Assembly: GCA_015655195.1 (NCBI GenBank)
Contig: JAATFM010000266.1
Coordinates: 1 to 50,242, forward strand
Reading direction: 5' to 3'
DNA length: 50,242 nucleotides
From: Terriglobales bacterium
GTDB taxonomy: Bacteria; Acidobacteriota; Terriglobia; Terriglobales; Acidobacteriaceae
The translations under genes and the position numbers were made by a program. Below the pieces are notes generated by a model. The model had not been told where the DNA came from. It searched no databases and saw only the letters and a list, made by a program, of their open reading frames with translations. Position 1 is the stretch's first letter. Each line of letters starts with the position of its first letter. Positions 1-8,494 of this stretch are shown here, piece by piece.

Positions 1-1
1 G

Positions 2-2947
2 GTCCAGCCCACCACCGAAACCGACGCCCTTTTCAACGATATTTACGAGGAAGGCTCGGGGCAGGTCGCGGTGGTCAGCAACGACGGGAGCACGGTCTCC
101 GGCATCGCCTTCATGGTCAACGACCTGGATCTGAACCGCCTTGGCAACGCCGGAACGAGCGTGATCTACGTCTCGAACAATGGAGACGGCAGTTTCAGCA
201 CGCCTATCGAGCCCGCTGGCCCGGCCATCCTGGCTCAGCGTGGCTCCCAGACGGCCTTCTCGGCCAATGCAGCGTTCTACGCTACCAACCTCAGTTCCAG
301 CACCAGCGGCGAGCCGACTACGGACATCGTCTTCATGACCGGCGATGGAGCCGTTTATGACACGCCTTACACGCCGGGAACCGGCAGCTTTACCCTGCCG
401 GCGCCAAACGTTCTGGTGGGAGCTAATGTCAATGATGCTGCGCAGCCCGTGGTGTCCGCGAATGGCGGCATCGGGAACGCGCCGATTCCCAACACCGGCC
501 TGCTGAACCTGGCCGATATGAACAATGACGGCCTTGTCGATCTGGTGGTCTACACGGCAGGCTCCGCGCTTATCTTCCCCAACCAGGGCAGCAACACATT
601 CGGCGCGCCTACGCAGGTTGTCGGCGGCCTTGGAGGCACCCAGCAGCCACAGCCTGCCAACTTCGACGGCTCCGGCAGCAACTCCTTCGTCTGGATTGAT
701 TCCTACCTGAATGGGGTCGGGTACTACCAGAACTTCGGCGGCAGCAATGCCGGGCAGTTCTACGCCGCGCCGACTGTCTCCGGAACCAGCTATAGCGGCT
801 CCGGCTACGATGCGATGGGCAGCAACATCCAGGTGGAAACAACGGGCGACTTCAATGGCGACGGCCTTCAGGATGTCATCGCCTATGACCTGACCAATCT
901 CGCCACCAATAGCGGCTATCCTGACCTGGTCGTGGGCTTTAACAACGGCAAGAGCAACAATGCCAACCAGGTAAACAACTTTACCTTCACCACCGTCGTT
1001 CCCGCGGCAACGCTCATCAGCACGAACTATGCCTTTGTGGAGCCGTTCAGCATTTCCAGCAGCGCGGGCACCAGCTTTGTATATGGCACGGCGACCGGAG
1101 GACTGGATATTGTTACGGCCGGCGCGAAAGGCAGCTTCGGCGCGCCGACGCCGCTGACCCTGGGCACTGCAATCAACTGCCCGCTGAGCTACGGAGACAG
1201 CGGCGACGTGAACGGCGATGGCGTTGCCGACATTGTGGTCGCGTATACCGGCGATGCCTACTGCGGCGGCAGCGGCTCCACGCCGTCCGGCTTCTTCACC
1301 TTCCTCGGCAAGAGCGACGGCACCTTCGGCACGGGCTCCTTTACCGCACTGGGCGGCCAGCTCTACATGGTCAAGCTCATCAACTTCAACGGAGGCAGCG
1401 GCAACCTCGACATCGCAGCCATTGACAACGATGGCCCGGATAGCTTCTACAGCGTCTATGCCGTGCCGAACAAGACCGACGGCAGCGGCGGCTTCAACAC
1501 GCAGTACCTGACGGAAAATGCCACCGGCTATATTGTCACTGACATCATTCCCGGCGACTTTAACAATGACGGCAAGCCGGACCTGACGCTGACCACCGAA
1601 GGCCAGTACGTTCCGCTTTCGTTCTCAACCACTCCGAACACGATGGGCGTTCTTCTGCTTCCGTTTCAGAGTGTGCAGGTAGTGTCAGGCGGCGGCGGTT
1701 GCACCGGAATCTGCTTTACCCAAAAGGCTTCAGGGCAGGATTCGGGCAGTTCTTCCGGCCAGTCCGGCTTCTATTACTTCGGCACGCCCACCCTGGTCGA
1801 TACCGGTTTCTACGCACTGTGGGGCTCCTACGCGGACTTCAACGGCGACGGCTACCCGGATCTGGCCCTCGTTACCGTAGACTCACAGGCTGGGCTCGAT
1901 AACCCCTTTGGCGCGCCACCCGCGGTTCCGCTGGTGCAGATCCTGCCCAACCAGCAGGGCTATTTCGGACCGGTATTGACGGAGATGGACTCGGCCGAAT
2001 CCGCCGACGATCCGTTCTCGGTCTACACCTTCACCGGAAACTTCGGAAACACCGGCGGCAACGACCTGCTCGTCACCGGCATCTTCAATACCGCGGAGTT
2101 TCTCAACCAGGGCTCGAACACGCTGAGCCTGACCGCATCCACCAGCACTCCCGTGCAGGGCGCGCCGGTTACGCTGACGGCAACCATCACCCAGGCCGTC
2201 TCCGGCTATGCGCCAACCGGCTCGGTCAGCTTCTCGGCAAACGGACAGGTTCTCGGTGCGGCTCCGCTTACGGGCAACTCCGCGACGCTGACTACTGCCG
2301 ATCTTCCGGTCGGCGTGGACACTCTGACGGCCAGCTACTCCGGCGATGCAAGCCATAACGCATCTACGGCCGGCGCAAGCGTTACCGTCACTGCGGCAAC
2401 GCCGATGTTCGCGCTTACCCCCGGCGGCAGCTCCAGCCTCTCGCTCCAACAGGGTGCAACAGGCACTGTGGCGTTGCAGGTGGCTTCGAACGGCACCTTC
2501 ACCGGCACCATCGCCTTCACCTGCTCCGGTGCACCGGCTCAGGCATCCTGCAACATCAGCCCGGCTAGCCTCACCATGGGCGGCAACCAGTCCAATACGG
2601 TGACGGTCGTTGTAGCCACCACCGCTCCGAACAACACCTACCAAGCGAGCAGCAAACCCTCTCACTCGCCGTGGCTCAAGGCCGCGGGCGGCATCAGCGT
2701 GGCTGGGGTGCTGCTTGTCATCCTCCCGCGCAGGCGGCGGCTTCTCTCGCTGTCCATCCTGCTCGTCCTTTCGCTTGGCGCGATTACCACTCTGAGCGGC
2801 TGCGGCGGCAGTGGAACCAAGCCGCCTACCTACACGGGCACGCCTGCCGGCAATTCCACCCTCACCATCACGGCAACCTCCGGATCGATCACGCAAACGC
2901 AAACCATTGCGCTGACGATCACGCAGCCTGCAACACAGCAGCAGTAA
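2..2947 (+). CDS. Exported FG-GAP/VCBS repeat protein with Ig-like domain, 5' end outside window
   Basis: The reading frame is open to the left edge of the window, so the N-terminus and any signal peptide are missing; the first GTG at 71 is not a credible start. The visible part has at least five calcium-binding FG-GAP loops of the form D-x-N-x-D-G-x-x-D (near 519, 849, 1204, 1555 and 1840), suggesting an integrin-like beta-propeller. A Big_3-type Ig-like domain follows (about 2120-2395), then a second beta-rich region. The end holds a hydrophobic segment, a P-R-R-R-R cluster, a second hydrophobic segment and an L-S-G-C lipobox-like motif. Such proteins are usually surface or secreted adhesion or carbohydrate-binding proteins; the exact role is unknown. 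It lies 88 bp upstream of the S53 peptidase, which has the same C-terminal module. Confidence 0.85.
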   Translation, partial: VQPTTETDALFNDIYEEGSGQVAVVSNDGSTVSGIAFMVNDLDLNRLGNAGTSVIYVSNNGDGSFSTPIEPAGPAILAQRGSQTAFSANAAFYATNLSSSTSGEPTTDIVFMTGDGAVYDTPYTPGTGSFTLPAPNVLVGANVNDAAQPVVSANGGIGNAPIPNTGLLNLADMNNDGLVDLVVYTAGSALIFPNQGSNTFGAPTQVVGGLGGTQQPQPANFDGSGSNSFVWIDSYLNGVGYYQNFGGSNAGQFYAAPTVSGTSYSGSGYDAMGSNIQVETTGDFNGDGLQDVIAYDLTNLATNSGYPDLVVGFNNGKSNNANQVNNFTFTTVVPAATLISTNYAFVEPFSISSSAGTSFVYGTATGGLDIVTAGAKGSFGAPTPLTLGTAINCPLSYGDSGDVNGDGVADIVVAYTGDAYCGGSGSTPSGFFTFLGKSDGTFGTGSFTALGGQLYMVKLINFNGGSGNLDIAAIDNDGPDSFYSVYAVPNKTDGSGGFNTQYLTENATGYIVTDIIPGDFNNDGKPDLTLTTEGQYVPLSFSTTPNTMGVLLLPFQSVQVVSGGGGCTGICFTQKASGQDSGSSSGQSGFYYFGTPTLVDTGFYALWGSYADFNGDGYPDLALVTVDSQAGLDNPFGAPPAVPLVQILPNQQGYFGPVLTEMDSAESADDPFSVYTFTGNFGNTGGNDLLVTGIFNTAEFLNQGSNTLSLTASTSTPVQGAPVTLTATITQAVSGYAPTGSVSFSANGQVLGAAPLTGNSATLTTADLPVGVDTLTASYSGDASHNASTAGASVTVTAATPMFALTPGGSSSLSLQQGATGTVALQVASNGTFTGTIAFTCSGAPAQASCNISPASLTMGGNQSNTVTVVVATTAPNNTYQASSKPSHSPWLKAAGGISVAGVLLVILPRRRRLLSLSILLVLSLGAITTLSGCGGSGTKPPTYTGTPAGNSTLTITATSGSITQTQTIALTITQPATQQQ
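2726..2803 (+). other. Internal lipoprotein-signal-like segment in FG-GAP protein
   Basis: This stretch encodes P-R-R-R-R, about 17 hydrophobic residues and L-S-G-C followed by a Gly-Gly-Ser-Gly linker. That is the layout of a type II signal peptide (basic n-region, h-region, lipobox), but it sits near the C-terminus, with only about 48 residues after the Cys. The adjacent S53 peptidase has the same arrangement. Function is unknown; it could be an anchor or an internal processing site. Confidence 0.5.
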
Positions 2948-3035
2948 CCCGGCAGCGGCGGGAATCTCCTCAACTGGAGACTTCCGCCGCTGCAACACGC
3001 AGCAACGCCGCAACTTTTCTGGAGAGTGGACGAAG

Positions 3036-6000
3036 ATGCAGTTTCGCAGTGGTTTTCTTTGCAGGTTGATTATCTTTCTTTTTACGCCGGTGCTCGCCTG
3101 GGTTGGCTTCGCCCAAACGCCTTCCGCAGCCAGGCCCGCAGTGCCGACACCCCAGATCACCCGGCCCATCGACGAATCGAATCTCGTTCCCCTCACGGGA
3201 GCTGTCTCGTCTCTTGTCGCATCCTCGCAGGACCTTGGCCTGGCACCGGACACGCTGCCGATGGGCCGGATGATTCTTGTGCTGAAGATGACTTCCGCGC
3301 AGAAAACGGCGCTCGACAAGCTGGTGAACGACCAGCAGAATTCCAAATCTCCCAGCTATCATCAGTGGCTTCAGCCGCAGCAGTTCGGCGCACAATTTGG
3401 CGCCGCGTCGCAGGACATCGCGAAGATTACTCAATGGCTGGAGAACTACGGATTCGCCGTCGAGCCGACGATGGCCGGACGCAATCTCGTCATCTTCTCC
3501 GGCACGCATGCGCAGGTGAAGACCGCCTTCCACACGGAGATTCACAGCTACAAGCGCAACGGGCAGACCTACTGGGCCAATGCCACCGACCCGCAGATTC
3601 CAGCGGCTATCGCTCCGGTCGTCAGCGGCTTTTCTTCACTGAATAATTTTCCCCGTCGCGCCTTGCACACTGCTCCGCAAGTGGTTCGCCGCGGCAAATC
3701 CGGATGGGAGCCAGCGAATCCCTCCGGCAACAATCTGACGGGCGCAAGCTCAAATTCACTCCGGCCGCGTGCGATGTTCACGACCGATAACGGCGGGGCA
3801 ACGCAGACCCTCTACCTTGTCGGCCCCTCGGATCTTGCGAAGATTTACAACATCCAGCCGCTGTGGGACGCGGGGATTGATGGCTCGGGCCAGACCATCG
3901 CCATTGTCAGCGACTCGGACATCGACCCGGCTGATGTTGACAGCTTCCGCTCCAGCTTTGGACTTCCGGCCAAGAAACTCAATGTCCTCTATTACGGACC
4001 TAACCCCGGCAAGACCGGCGACGAGGGCGAGGCCGATCTCGATGTCGAATGGTCGGGAGCCGTGGCAAAGAATGCCACGATTGATCTTGTTGTCGCGGCC
4101 AACACCGCGGCATCCGGCGGAATCGACGGCGCGGCGGCTTACATCATCAACAACAATCTCGCACCGCTGCTCAATGTGAGTTATGGAGCCTGCGAGGAAG
4201 CGCTTGGCACCAGCGGCAACCAGTATTACTCGCTCATCTGGGAGCAGGCAGCCGCACAGGGCATCACCGTGCTGGCCGCCGCGGGAGATGCGGGCTCCGC
4301 GGTCTGCGACGACGGCTATGAGTATGCCCAGAACGGGCTGAGCGTCAGCGGCCTTTCCTCCACTCCGTACAATGTCTCCGTGGGCGGCACGGACTTCTAC
4401 CCCGCCTACAACAATCCATCCATCTACTGGAGCGCGACAAACGATCCCACCACGCTTCAATCGGCGCTCTCCTATGTTCCGGAAACTCCGTGGAACAATA
4501 CTTGCGCCAGCCCGGATGTCTTTGCTCAGTTGAAGCTCAACGGCATTACCGATGCCACGCCGGAGGCGGTCTGCAACGACGTCAACGAGCAGGAGGGCCT
4601 GCTTGACACCATCGGCGGCTCAGGCGGCGCCAGCAACTGCACCACCGTCGATGACACCAACAGCGCTGCCCCCTGCTCGGGCGGCTATCCCAAGCCCGCG
4701 TGGCAGAGCGGCGTCACCGGCATTCCTTCGGACGGCGTTCGCGATCTGCCTGATGTCTCGCTGATGGCGGGCAACGGCCTCTGGAACTCCGCATACATCT
4801 ACTGCCAATCCGACTCTGCCGGCGAGCCATGCGATGTGCAGAACGCCCTTGAAGCCGCTGGCGGCACTTCCTTTGCCAGCCCCATCTTTGCCGGTATGCT
4901 TGCTCTGGCGCAACAGAAGACAGGCTCGCCGCTCGGCAACGCGAACTATGTCCTGTACAAGATGGCCGCGGCACAGTATGCCGATTCCAGCCTTGCCGCC
5001 GCTTGCCAGTCAGCGAACGTTGCCGCCGGCAACGCTTGCGTCTTTTACGACGTTACCTCCGGCTCGAACACCGTTCCCTGCCTCAAAGGCACGGCGGATT
5101 GCACACCCTCCGTGGCAACAGACCGCTATGGTCTGCTGCCCGGTTACGACGCCGCTCCCGGCTACGACCTTGCCACCGGGCTCGGTACGATCAACACCGA
5201 AAACCTCGTGAATGGCTGGAACAGCGCTGCATCCAGCTTCCTTGCCACCACAACGCAGATAGCGGCAAGCGGTTCTACTACTGCATCCTATGGCACTCCT
5301 ATCAACGTCCAAGTAACCGTGGCTCCTGTCGCTCCGGCCACGGGAACGCCGAGCGGCGATGTGGGAGTCATCAGCAACAGCACCGCTCCCAACAGCATCT
5401 CCATCGGCGAAGCAACGCTTTCCGGCGCGCAGGCCACGCTTGCCGCATTGCCGCTGCCCGTCGGCACCTATCAGTTGTTCGCACACTACGCGGGCGACGC
5501 CACCTTCTCGCCCAGCCAATCCCCCACCGGAGTTACCGTCACCGTCACGCCCGGCACAACCACCGCGGCGCTGACGGCACGCGAATCCACCATCCACGCG
5601 GGGCAGTATGTCACGCTCACGCTGAATCTCTCCGGAGCCGCGAATTCCATCGCGCCCACCGGCACCATCACCTTTACCAACACCACGAACGGAGCCGCGC
5701 TCGGCAGCCGTCTTCTCGCGCAGAGCGCAAGCGCGATCCAGAATGCGAGCGTTTCGCTCACCATCTCCGCCGCGCAACTGCAATCGGGAGCCAACGTTAT
5801 CGCGGCCAGCTACTCCGGCGATGCCAACTACGCGGCCACCGCTGCGGGAACCGTTTCGGTCGGGCTTGGCGCGCAGTTCACTGCATCGGTCAACCCCGCT
5901 TCGCTCACCGTTGCCGCCAACGGAACCGGGAGCGTAACAGTAACCGCCACGCCGGGCAGCGGCTCCACGCTGACTGCATCCTCGCTCACCTTCGCCTGCC

Positions 6001-6686
6001 CATCCAACCTGCCCGCCGGACTCGCCTGCTCCTTCAGCGCGCCCGCGGCTGGAACCGGTGGAATCGTCACCTCCACGCTGACTCTTCAGCTTGCCTCTCC
6101 GCTGACGGTGCACGACACGCAGCCGCTCGCCAAAGCCCAGCCCCGCAAAACCAACTGGCCGGGAACAGCAGCAGGCGCAGCCGTCGGCCTGGCCTGCCTG
6201 CTGATAATCGGCCTCCCGCGCCGCCGCGTATTTCTCGCGCTGGCAATCGTCCTGCTTAGCTCGCTTGCCTCGCTTTCCGGCTGCGGCGGCAGCGGCAATA
6301 CAACCAGCACACCCACACTGATTGCGACAACAACGAGCCTATCGTTCTCGCCTTCAACGCCCGCCTTCGGTAATCCTGTGACGCTCACAGCCAAAGTTGC
6401 GCCGAACTCCGGCACGGGCACGCCAACCGGCAGCATTGCCTTTACCTCCGGCAGCACATCTCTGGGAACAGCCAGCCTCGCCTCCGGAGCAGCCAGCCTG
6501 ACGGTAAACAACCTGACGGCAGGATCGCAAAGCATCACTGCTGCTTACGGCGGCGACGCAACTTATGCCGCTTCTACATCTTCTTCGACAAGCGTAGACA
6601 TCCCTTACTCCACAACGCTTGCCATAACCGTGGCCGACAACGCCGGCGACACCAGCAGCGCTAATCTGGTTGTCAACGTGCAATAA
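3036..6686 (+). CDS. S53 family peptidase (pro-kumamolisin/sedolisin) with Ig-like repeats
   Basis: Secreted acid-type serine-carboxyl peptidase, 1216 residues. The ATG at 3036 follows GGAG at 3021 and begins a signal peptide (hydrophobic core near residues 9-24). A pro-kumamolisin activation domain covers roughly residues 45-205. The catalytic domain (about 265-740) has the Glu/Asp pair in G-E-A-D-L-D (near residue 331), the oxyanion Asp in A-A-G-D-A-G (near 417) and the nucleophilic Ser in G-G-T-S-F-A-S-P (near 611), so it should be active. Two Ig-like repeats follow, then a hydrophobic segment, L-P-R-R-R, another hydrophobic segment, an L-S-G-C motif with Cys at about residue 1083, and a final Ig-like repeat. 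It probably degrades protein outside the cell or at the surface. A strong terminator follows the stop. Confidence 0.93.
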   Translation: MQFRSGFLCRLIIFLFTPVLAWVGFAQTPSAARPAVPTPQITRPIDESNLVPLTGAVSSLVASSQDLGLAPDTLPMGRMILVLKMTSAQKTALDKLVNDQQNSKSPSYHQWLQPQQFGAQFGAASQDIAKITQWLENYGFAVEPTMAGRNLVIFSGTHAQVKTAFHTEIHSYKRNGQTYWANATDPQIPAAIAPVVSGFSSLNNFPRRALHTAPQVVRRGKSGWEPANPSGNNLTGASSNSLRPRAMFTTDNGGATQTLYLVGPSDLAKIYNIQPLWDAGIDGSGQTIAIVSDSDIDPADVDSFRSSFGLPAKKLNVLYYGPNPGKTGDEGEADLDVEWSGAVAKNATIDLVVAANTAASGGIDGAAAYIINNNLAPLLNVSYGACEEALGTSGNQYYSLIWEQAAAQGITVLAAAGDAGSAVCDDGYEYAQNGLSVSGLSSTPYNVSVGGTDFYPAYNNPSIYWSATNDPTTLQSALSYVPETPWNNTCASPDVFAQLKLNGITDATPEAVCNDVNEQEGLLDTIGGSGGASNCTTVDDTNSAAPCSGGYPKPAWQSGVTGIPSDGVRDLPDVSLMAGNGLWNSAYIYCQSDSAGEPCDVQNALEAAGGTSFASPIFAGMLALAQQKTGSPLGNANYVLYKMAAAQYADSSLAAACQSANVAAGNACVFYDVTSGSNTVPCLKGTADCTPSVATDRYGLLPGYDAAPGYDLATGLGTINTENLVNGWNSAASSFLATTTQIAASGSTTASYGTPINVQVTVAPVAPATGTPSGDVGVISNSTAPNSISIGEATLSGAQATLAALPLPVGTYQLFAHYAGDATFSPSQSPTGVTVTVTPGTTTAALTARESTIHAGQYVTLTLNLSGAANSIAPTGTITFTNTTNGAALGSRLLAQSASAIQNASVSLTISAAQLQSGANVIAASYSGDANYAATAAGTVSVGLGAQFTASVNPASLTVAANGTGSVTVTATPGSGSTLTASSLTFACPSNLPAGLACSFSAPAAGTGGIVTSTLTLQLASPLTVHDTQPLAKAQPRKTNWPGTAAGAAVGLACLLIIGLPRRRVFLALAIVLLSSLASLSGCGGSGNTTSTPTLIATTTSLSFSPSTPAFGNPVTLTAKVAPNSGTGTPTGSIAFTSGSTSLGTASLASGAASLTVNNLTAGSQSITAAYGGDATYAASTSSSTSVDIPYSTTLAITVADNAGDTSSANLVVNVQ
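6216..6284 (+). other. Internal lipoprotein-signal-like segment in S53 peptidase
   Basis: Encodes P-R-R-R, about 18 hydrophobic residues and L-S-G-C followed by Gly-Gly-Ser-Gly, as in the upstream FG-GAP protein. Here about 134 residues with an Ig-like repeat follow the Cys. If recognised by Lgt and Lsp it would split the protein into a peptidase part and a lipid-anchored Ig-like tail; otherwise it is simply a transmembrane anchor. Confidence 0.5.
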
Positions 6687-6701
6687 CGCAACAAGGAACA
6701 C

Positions 6702-6740
6702 AAAAAATGCCGGAGGCGATGATCGTCTCCGGCATTTTTT
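6702..6740 (+). terminator. Rho-independent terminator after S53 peptidase
   Basis: A perfect 14-bp inverted repeat (6702-6715 against 6727-6740) with an 11-nt loop. The GC-rich core ATGCCGGAG/CTCCGGCAT is flanked by A6 on the left and T6 on the right, so it can work in both directions. Confidence 0.9.
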
Positions 6741-6824
6741 GTCCTATGAAACAGCAGCGAAAACTACTGGTACAAGTTTCGTTGTCCTTGCCTTATCTAT
6801 TGCCAACCATCTGGCGGCGCGCTA

Positions 6825-6842
6825 AACCTTACCGGTAAAGTT
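6825..6842. promoter_or_regulatory. LacI-type operator palindrome upstream of the inositol oxygenase remnant
   Basis: AACCTTACCGGTAAAGTT is an 18-nt palindrome with one mismatched pair, built around a perfect TTACCGGTAA. A central CG step and this symmetry are typical of LacI/GntR(gluconate)-type repressor operators. It lies 27 bp before the ATG of the broken inositol oxygenase gene, so it probably once controlled that gene. The cognate regulator is not in the window. Confidence 0.5.
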
Positions 6843-6868
6843 AGCATCCGTTTCAGGAGATACTTCCG

Positions 6869-7036
6869 ATGAGCGCGGCTTCCACCAACAGAAGCACCCC
6901 TGCACAACCTGGAAGAATCGGATGATTTCCTTGAAGGCCGTTACAAGGAAGGCAACGGCAGTACGATGCCACCGTCAATCCAAGCGTAGCGGAGTTTTAT
7001 CGCCTCAACCACGAGTACCAGACCGTAGATTATGCC
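6869..7036 (+). pseudogene. Inositol oxygenase (MIOX) N-terminal remnant, frameshifted and truncated
   Basis: An ATG at 6869 with AGGAGA at 6855-6860 starts a reading frame that survives only as pieces in three frames. First come about 14 residues beginning M-S-A-A-S-T-N, then L-H-N-L-E-E-S-D-D-F-L-E-G-R-Y-K, then a segment containing V-A-E-F-Y-R-L-N-H-E-Y-Q-T-V-D-Y. The last piece matches the conserved MIOX N-terminal signature (E-F-Y-R-x-N-H-x-x-Q-T) that precedes the di-iron domain. The rest of the gene, including all metal ligands, is gone: the sequence runs straight into an insertion-sequence end. MIOX cleaves myo-inositol to glucuronate. The gene is dead here. Confidence 0.72.
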
Positions 7037-7235
7037 TCTAGAGCCTGTTATGCCTTTTATGCGAGTGCCTGGCACATGCGTGTAGGCGAAGGCGATGTAG
7101 TGGAGTCCTTTGAGGCTGGTGTCAAGTCGTTCGTAGTCTCTTGCGAGGCGGCGGACCGCGGTAGGTAGATTGTATCTTGCATAATCGGTCTCGATTTTTG
7201 GCCAGTCGGAAGCATCGGTTCTGGACTCACTGATC
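7037..7235 (-). mobile_element. IS5-type insertion sequence remnant (transposase C-terminus and one end)
   Basis: On the minus strand about 60 residues are readable, including R-R-L-A-R-D-Y-E-R-L followed by L-K-G-L-H-Y-I-A-F-A-Y. This is the C-terminal signature of IS5-family DDE transposases (R-R-L-A-R-D-Y-E-R-L then G-L-H-x-x-A-F-A). The element begins at CTAG directly after the MIOX fragment with GAGCCTGTTATG, which resembles an IS5-group terminal repeat and a CTAG-type target. The catalytic part and the other end are missing, and an in-frame stop lies just upstream of the readable part, so it is not mobile. Confidence 0.6.
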
Positions 7236-7360
7236 TATCTCGCGGTTGTCGAGTTAGCTGGCCTGACGTGGTCTGTGGAATGCACGCGCCGGGAGAGGGT
7301 TGCCGGATAGTCTATTCGTTGTACTCTCCGCCGCGTCCGGTTGGCCGAATGGAGTCTTCC

Positions 7361-8425
7361 ATGCAGGATAAGTTGGTGCAAGACAAGTTTGTCGATATGG
7401 TAAGCGCTGTCGCGGAAGTCGACCTCCCGCTCAGCAGGTTTCAGCCTCGTTCGTCTTTAACCTCGGCTGTCACAACGGTGAGCAAACCGAAGTATCCGGC
7501 GATTGATTATCACAGTCATCTCGACTCGACCGACCCTCGCGAAGTCCTTGGCATCATGGACCGGTGCGGCGTGGAGCGCATCGTAAACATCACGATGAAG
7601 ACCGGCCAGGACGCCCTCGACATGATGGACCGTTTTCATCGCATCGCGCCCGACCGCTTTTCCAGCATCGGATGGATGGACTGGAAGGACGTTGTGCGCG
7701 AGGACTTCGTGCAAACGACCATTGACCGCATCCGCCGCATGATGGAGCACGGAGCCTGCGGCATCAAGTTCTGGAAGGACTTTGGGCTGACGGTTCAGGA
7801 CGGGCAGGGACGGCTGCTGCGCATCGACGACGAACGATTTGCGCCCATCTTTGCCGCGTGCGGCGAACTCGGCTTGCCGGTCATGTTCCATACGGCCGAT
7901 CCGACGGCGTTCTTTCAACCTATTGACGGACACAACGAGCGCTATGAAGAGTTGGCGGCGCATCCCGAGTGGGGCTTTCAGAACTCGCCGGTGTCGAAAC
8001 GTGATCTGATCGAGCAGAGAAACCGCGTCATCGCTCGCCACCCGGATGTGACCTTCGTCGGAGCGCATTGCGCGGAGTGCAGCGAGGACCTGCGATGGCT
8101 TGCCGCGCAGTTGGATGCGCTGCCGAATCTGATAATTGACATCAGCGCACGCACGCCGGAGTTGGGGCGGCAGCCTTATAGCGCGCGGAGTTTCTTCCTC
8201 CAATACGCGGACCGAATCCTGTTTGGAACCGACCTTCTACCGGACGACGAAATGTACCGGCTCTACTATCGCTTTCTCGAAACCGCGGATGAGTATTTCG
8301 AGTATCCGTCTCATGCTTCGCGGCAGGGGAGGTGGAATATCTACGGACTCTATCTACCGGATGATGTGTTGCGAAAGGTATACCGCGAAAATGCGCTGAA
8401 GCTGATGCCGCATCTTCTTGCGTAA
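7361..8425 (+). CDS. Amidohydrolase family protein (TIM-barrel, PF04909 type)
   Basis: A metal-dependent hydrolase or decarboxylase-type protein of 354 residues. I chose the ATG at 7361 because GGAG lies 6 nt before it; an in-frame ATG at 7349 and a GTG at 7268 are possible, but the GTG extension runs back towards the IS scar. The first beta-strand carries Y-H-S-H-L-D (metal ligands), the middle M-F-H-T-A-D-P and V-G-A-H-C-A-E, and the end F-G-T-D-L-L-P-D-D, which is the ligand pattern of the amidohydrolase_2 family. There is no signal peptide, so it is cytoplasmic. The substrate is unknown. It precedes glycosidase genes on the same strand, and the neighbouring inositol oxygenase remnant leaves a link to sugar-acid metabolism possible but unproven. 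Confidence 0.82.
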   Translation: MQDKLVQDKFVDMVSAVAEVDLPLSRFQPRSSLTSAVTTVSKPKYPAIDYHSHLDSTDPREVLGIMDRCGVERIVNITMKTGQDALDMMDRFHRIAPDRFSSIGWMDWKDVVREDFVQTTIDRIRRMMEHGACGIKFWKDFGLTVQDGQGRLLRIDDERFAPIFAACGELGLPVMFHTADPTAFFQPIDGHNERYEELAAHPEWGFQNSPVSKRDLIEQRNRVIARHPDVTFVGAHCAECSEDLRWLAAQLDALPNLIIDISARTPELGRQPYSARSFFLQYADRILFGTDLLPDDEMYRLYYRFLETADEYFEYPSHASRQGRWNIYGLYLPDDVLRKVYRENALKLMPHLLA

Positions 8426-8494
8426 CTTAGAATTCTAGTCGTCGTCGGGCACAGCCTGTACACTACGAAGTTCCGGCGCGGCCAAGGAGAGCGG

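Noticed and set aside
1883..3346. 487-codon minus-strand open frame across the FG-GAP and S53 genes
   Set aside because: It covers two well-supported genes and their intergenic gap, and its Arg-rich product shows no family features.
5010..6113. 367-codon minus-strand open frame inside the S53 gene
   Set aside because: Glycine/arginine-rich shadow of the Ig-like repeats, with no motifs.
7268..7360. GTG start at 7268 for the amidohydrolase, adding 31 residues
   Set aside because: The added part begins at the edge of the IS scar, is not family-like and lacks a Shine-Dalgarno; ATG 7361 has GGAG at proper spacing.
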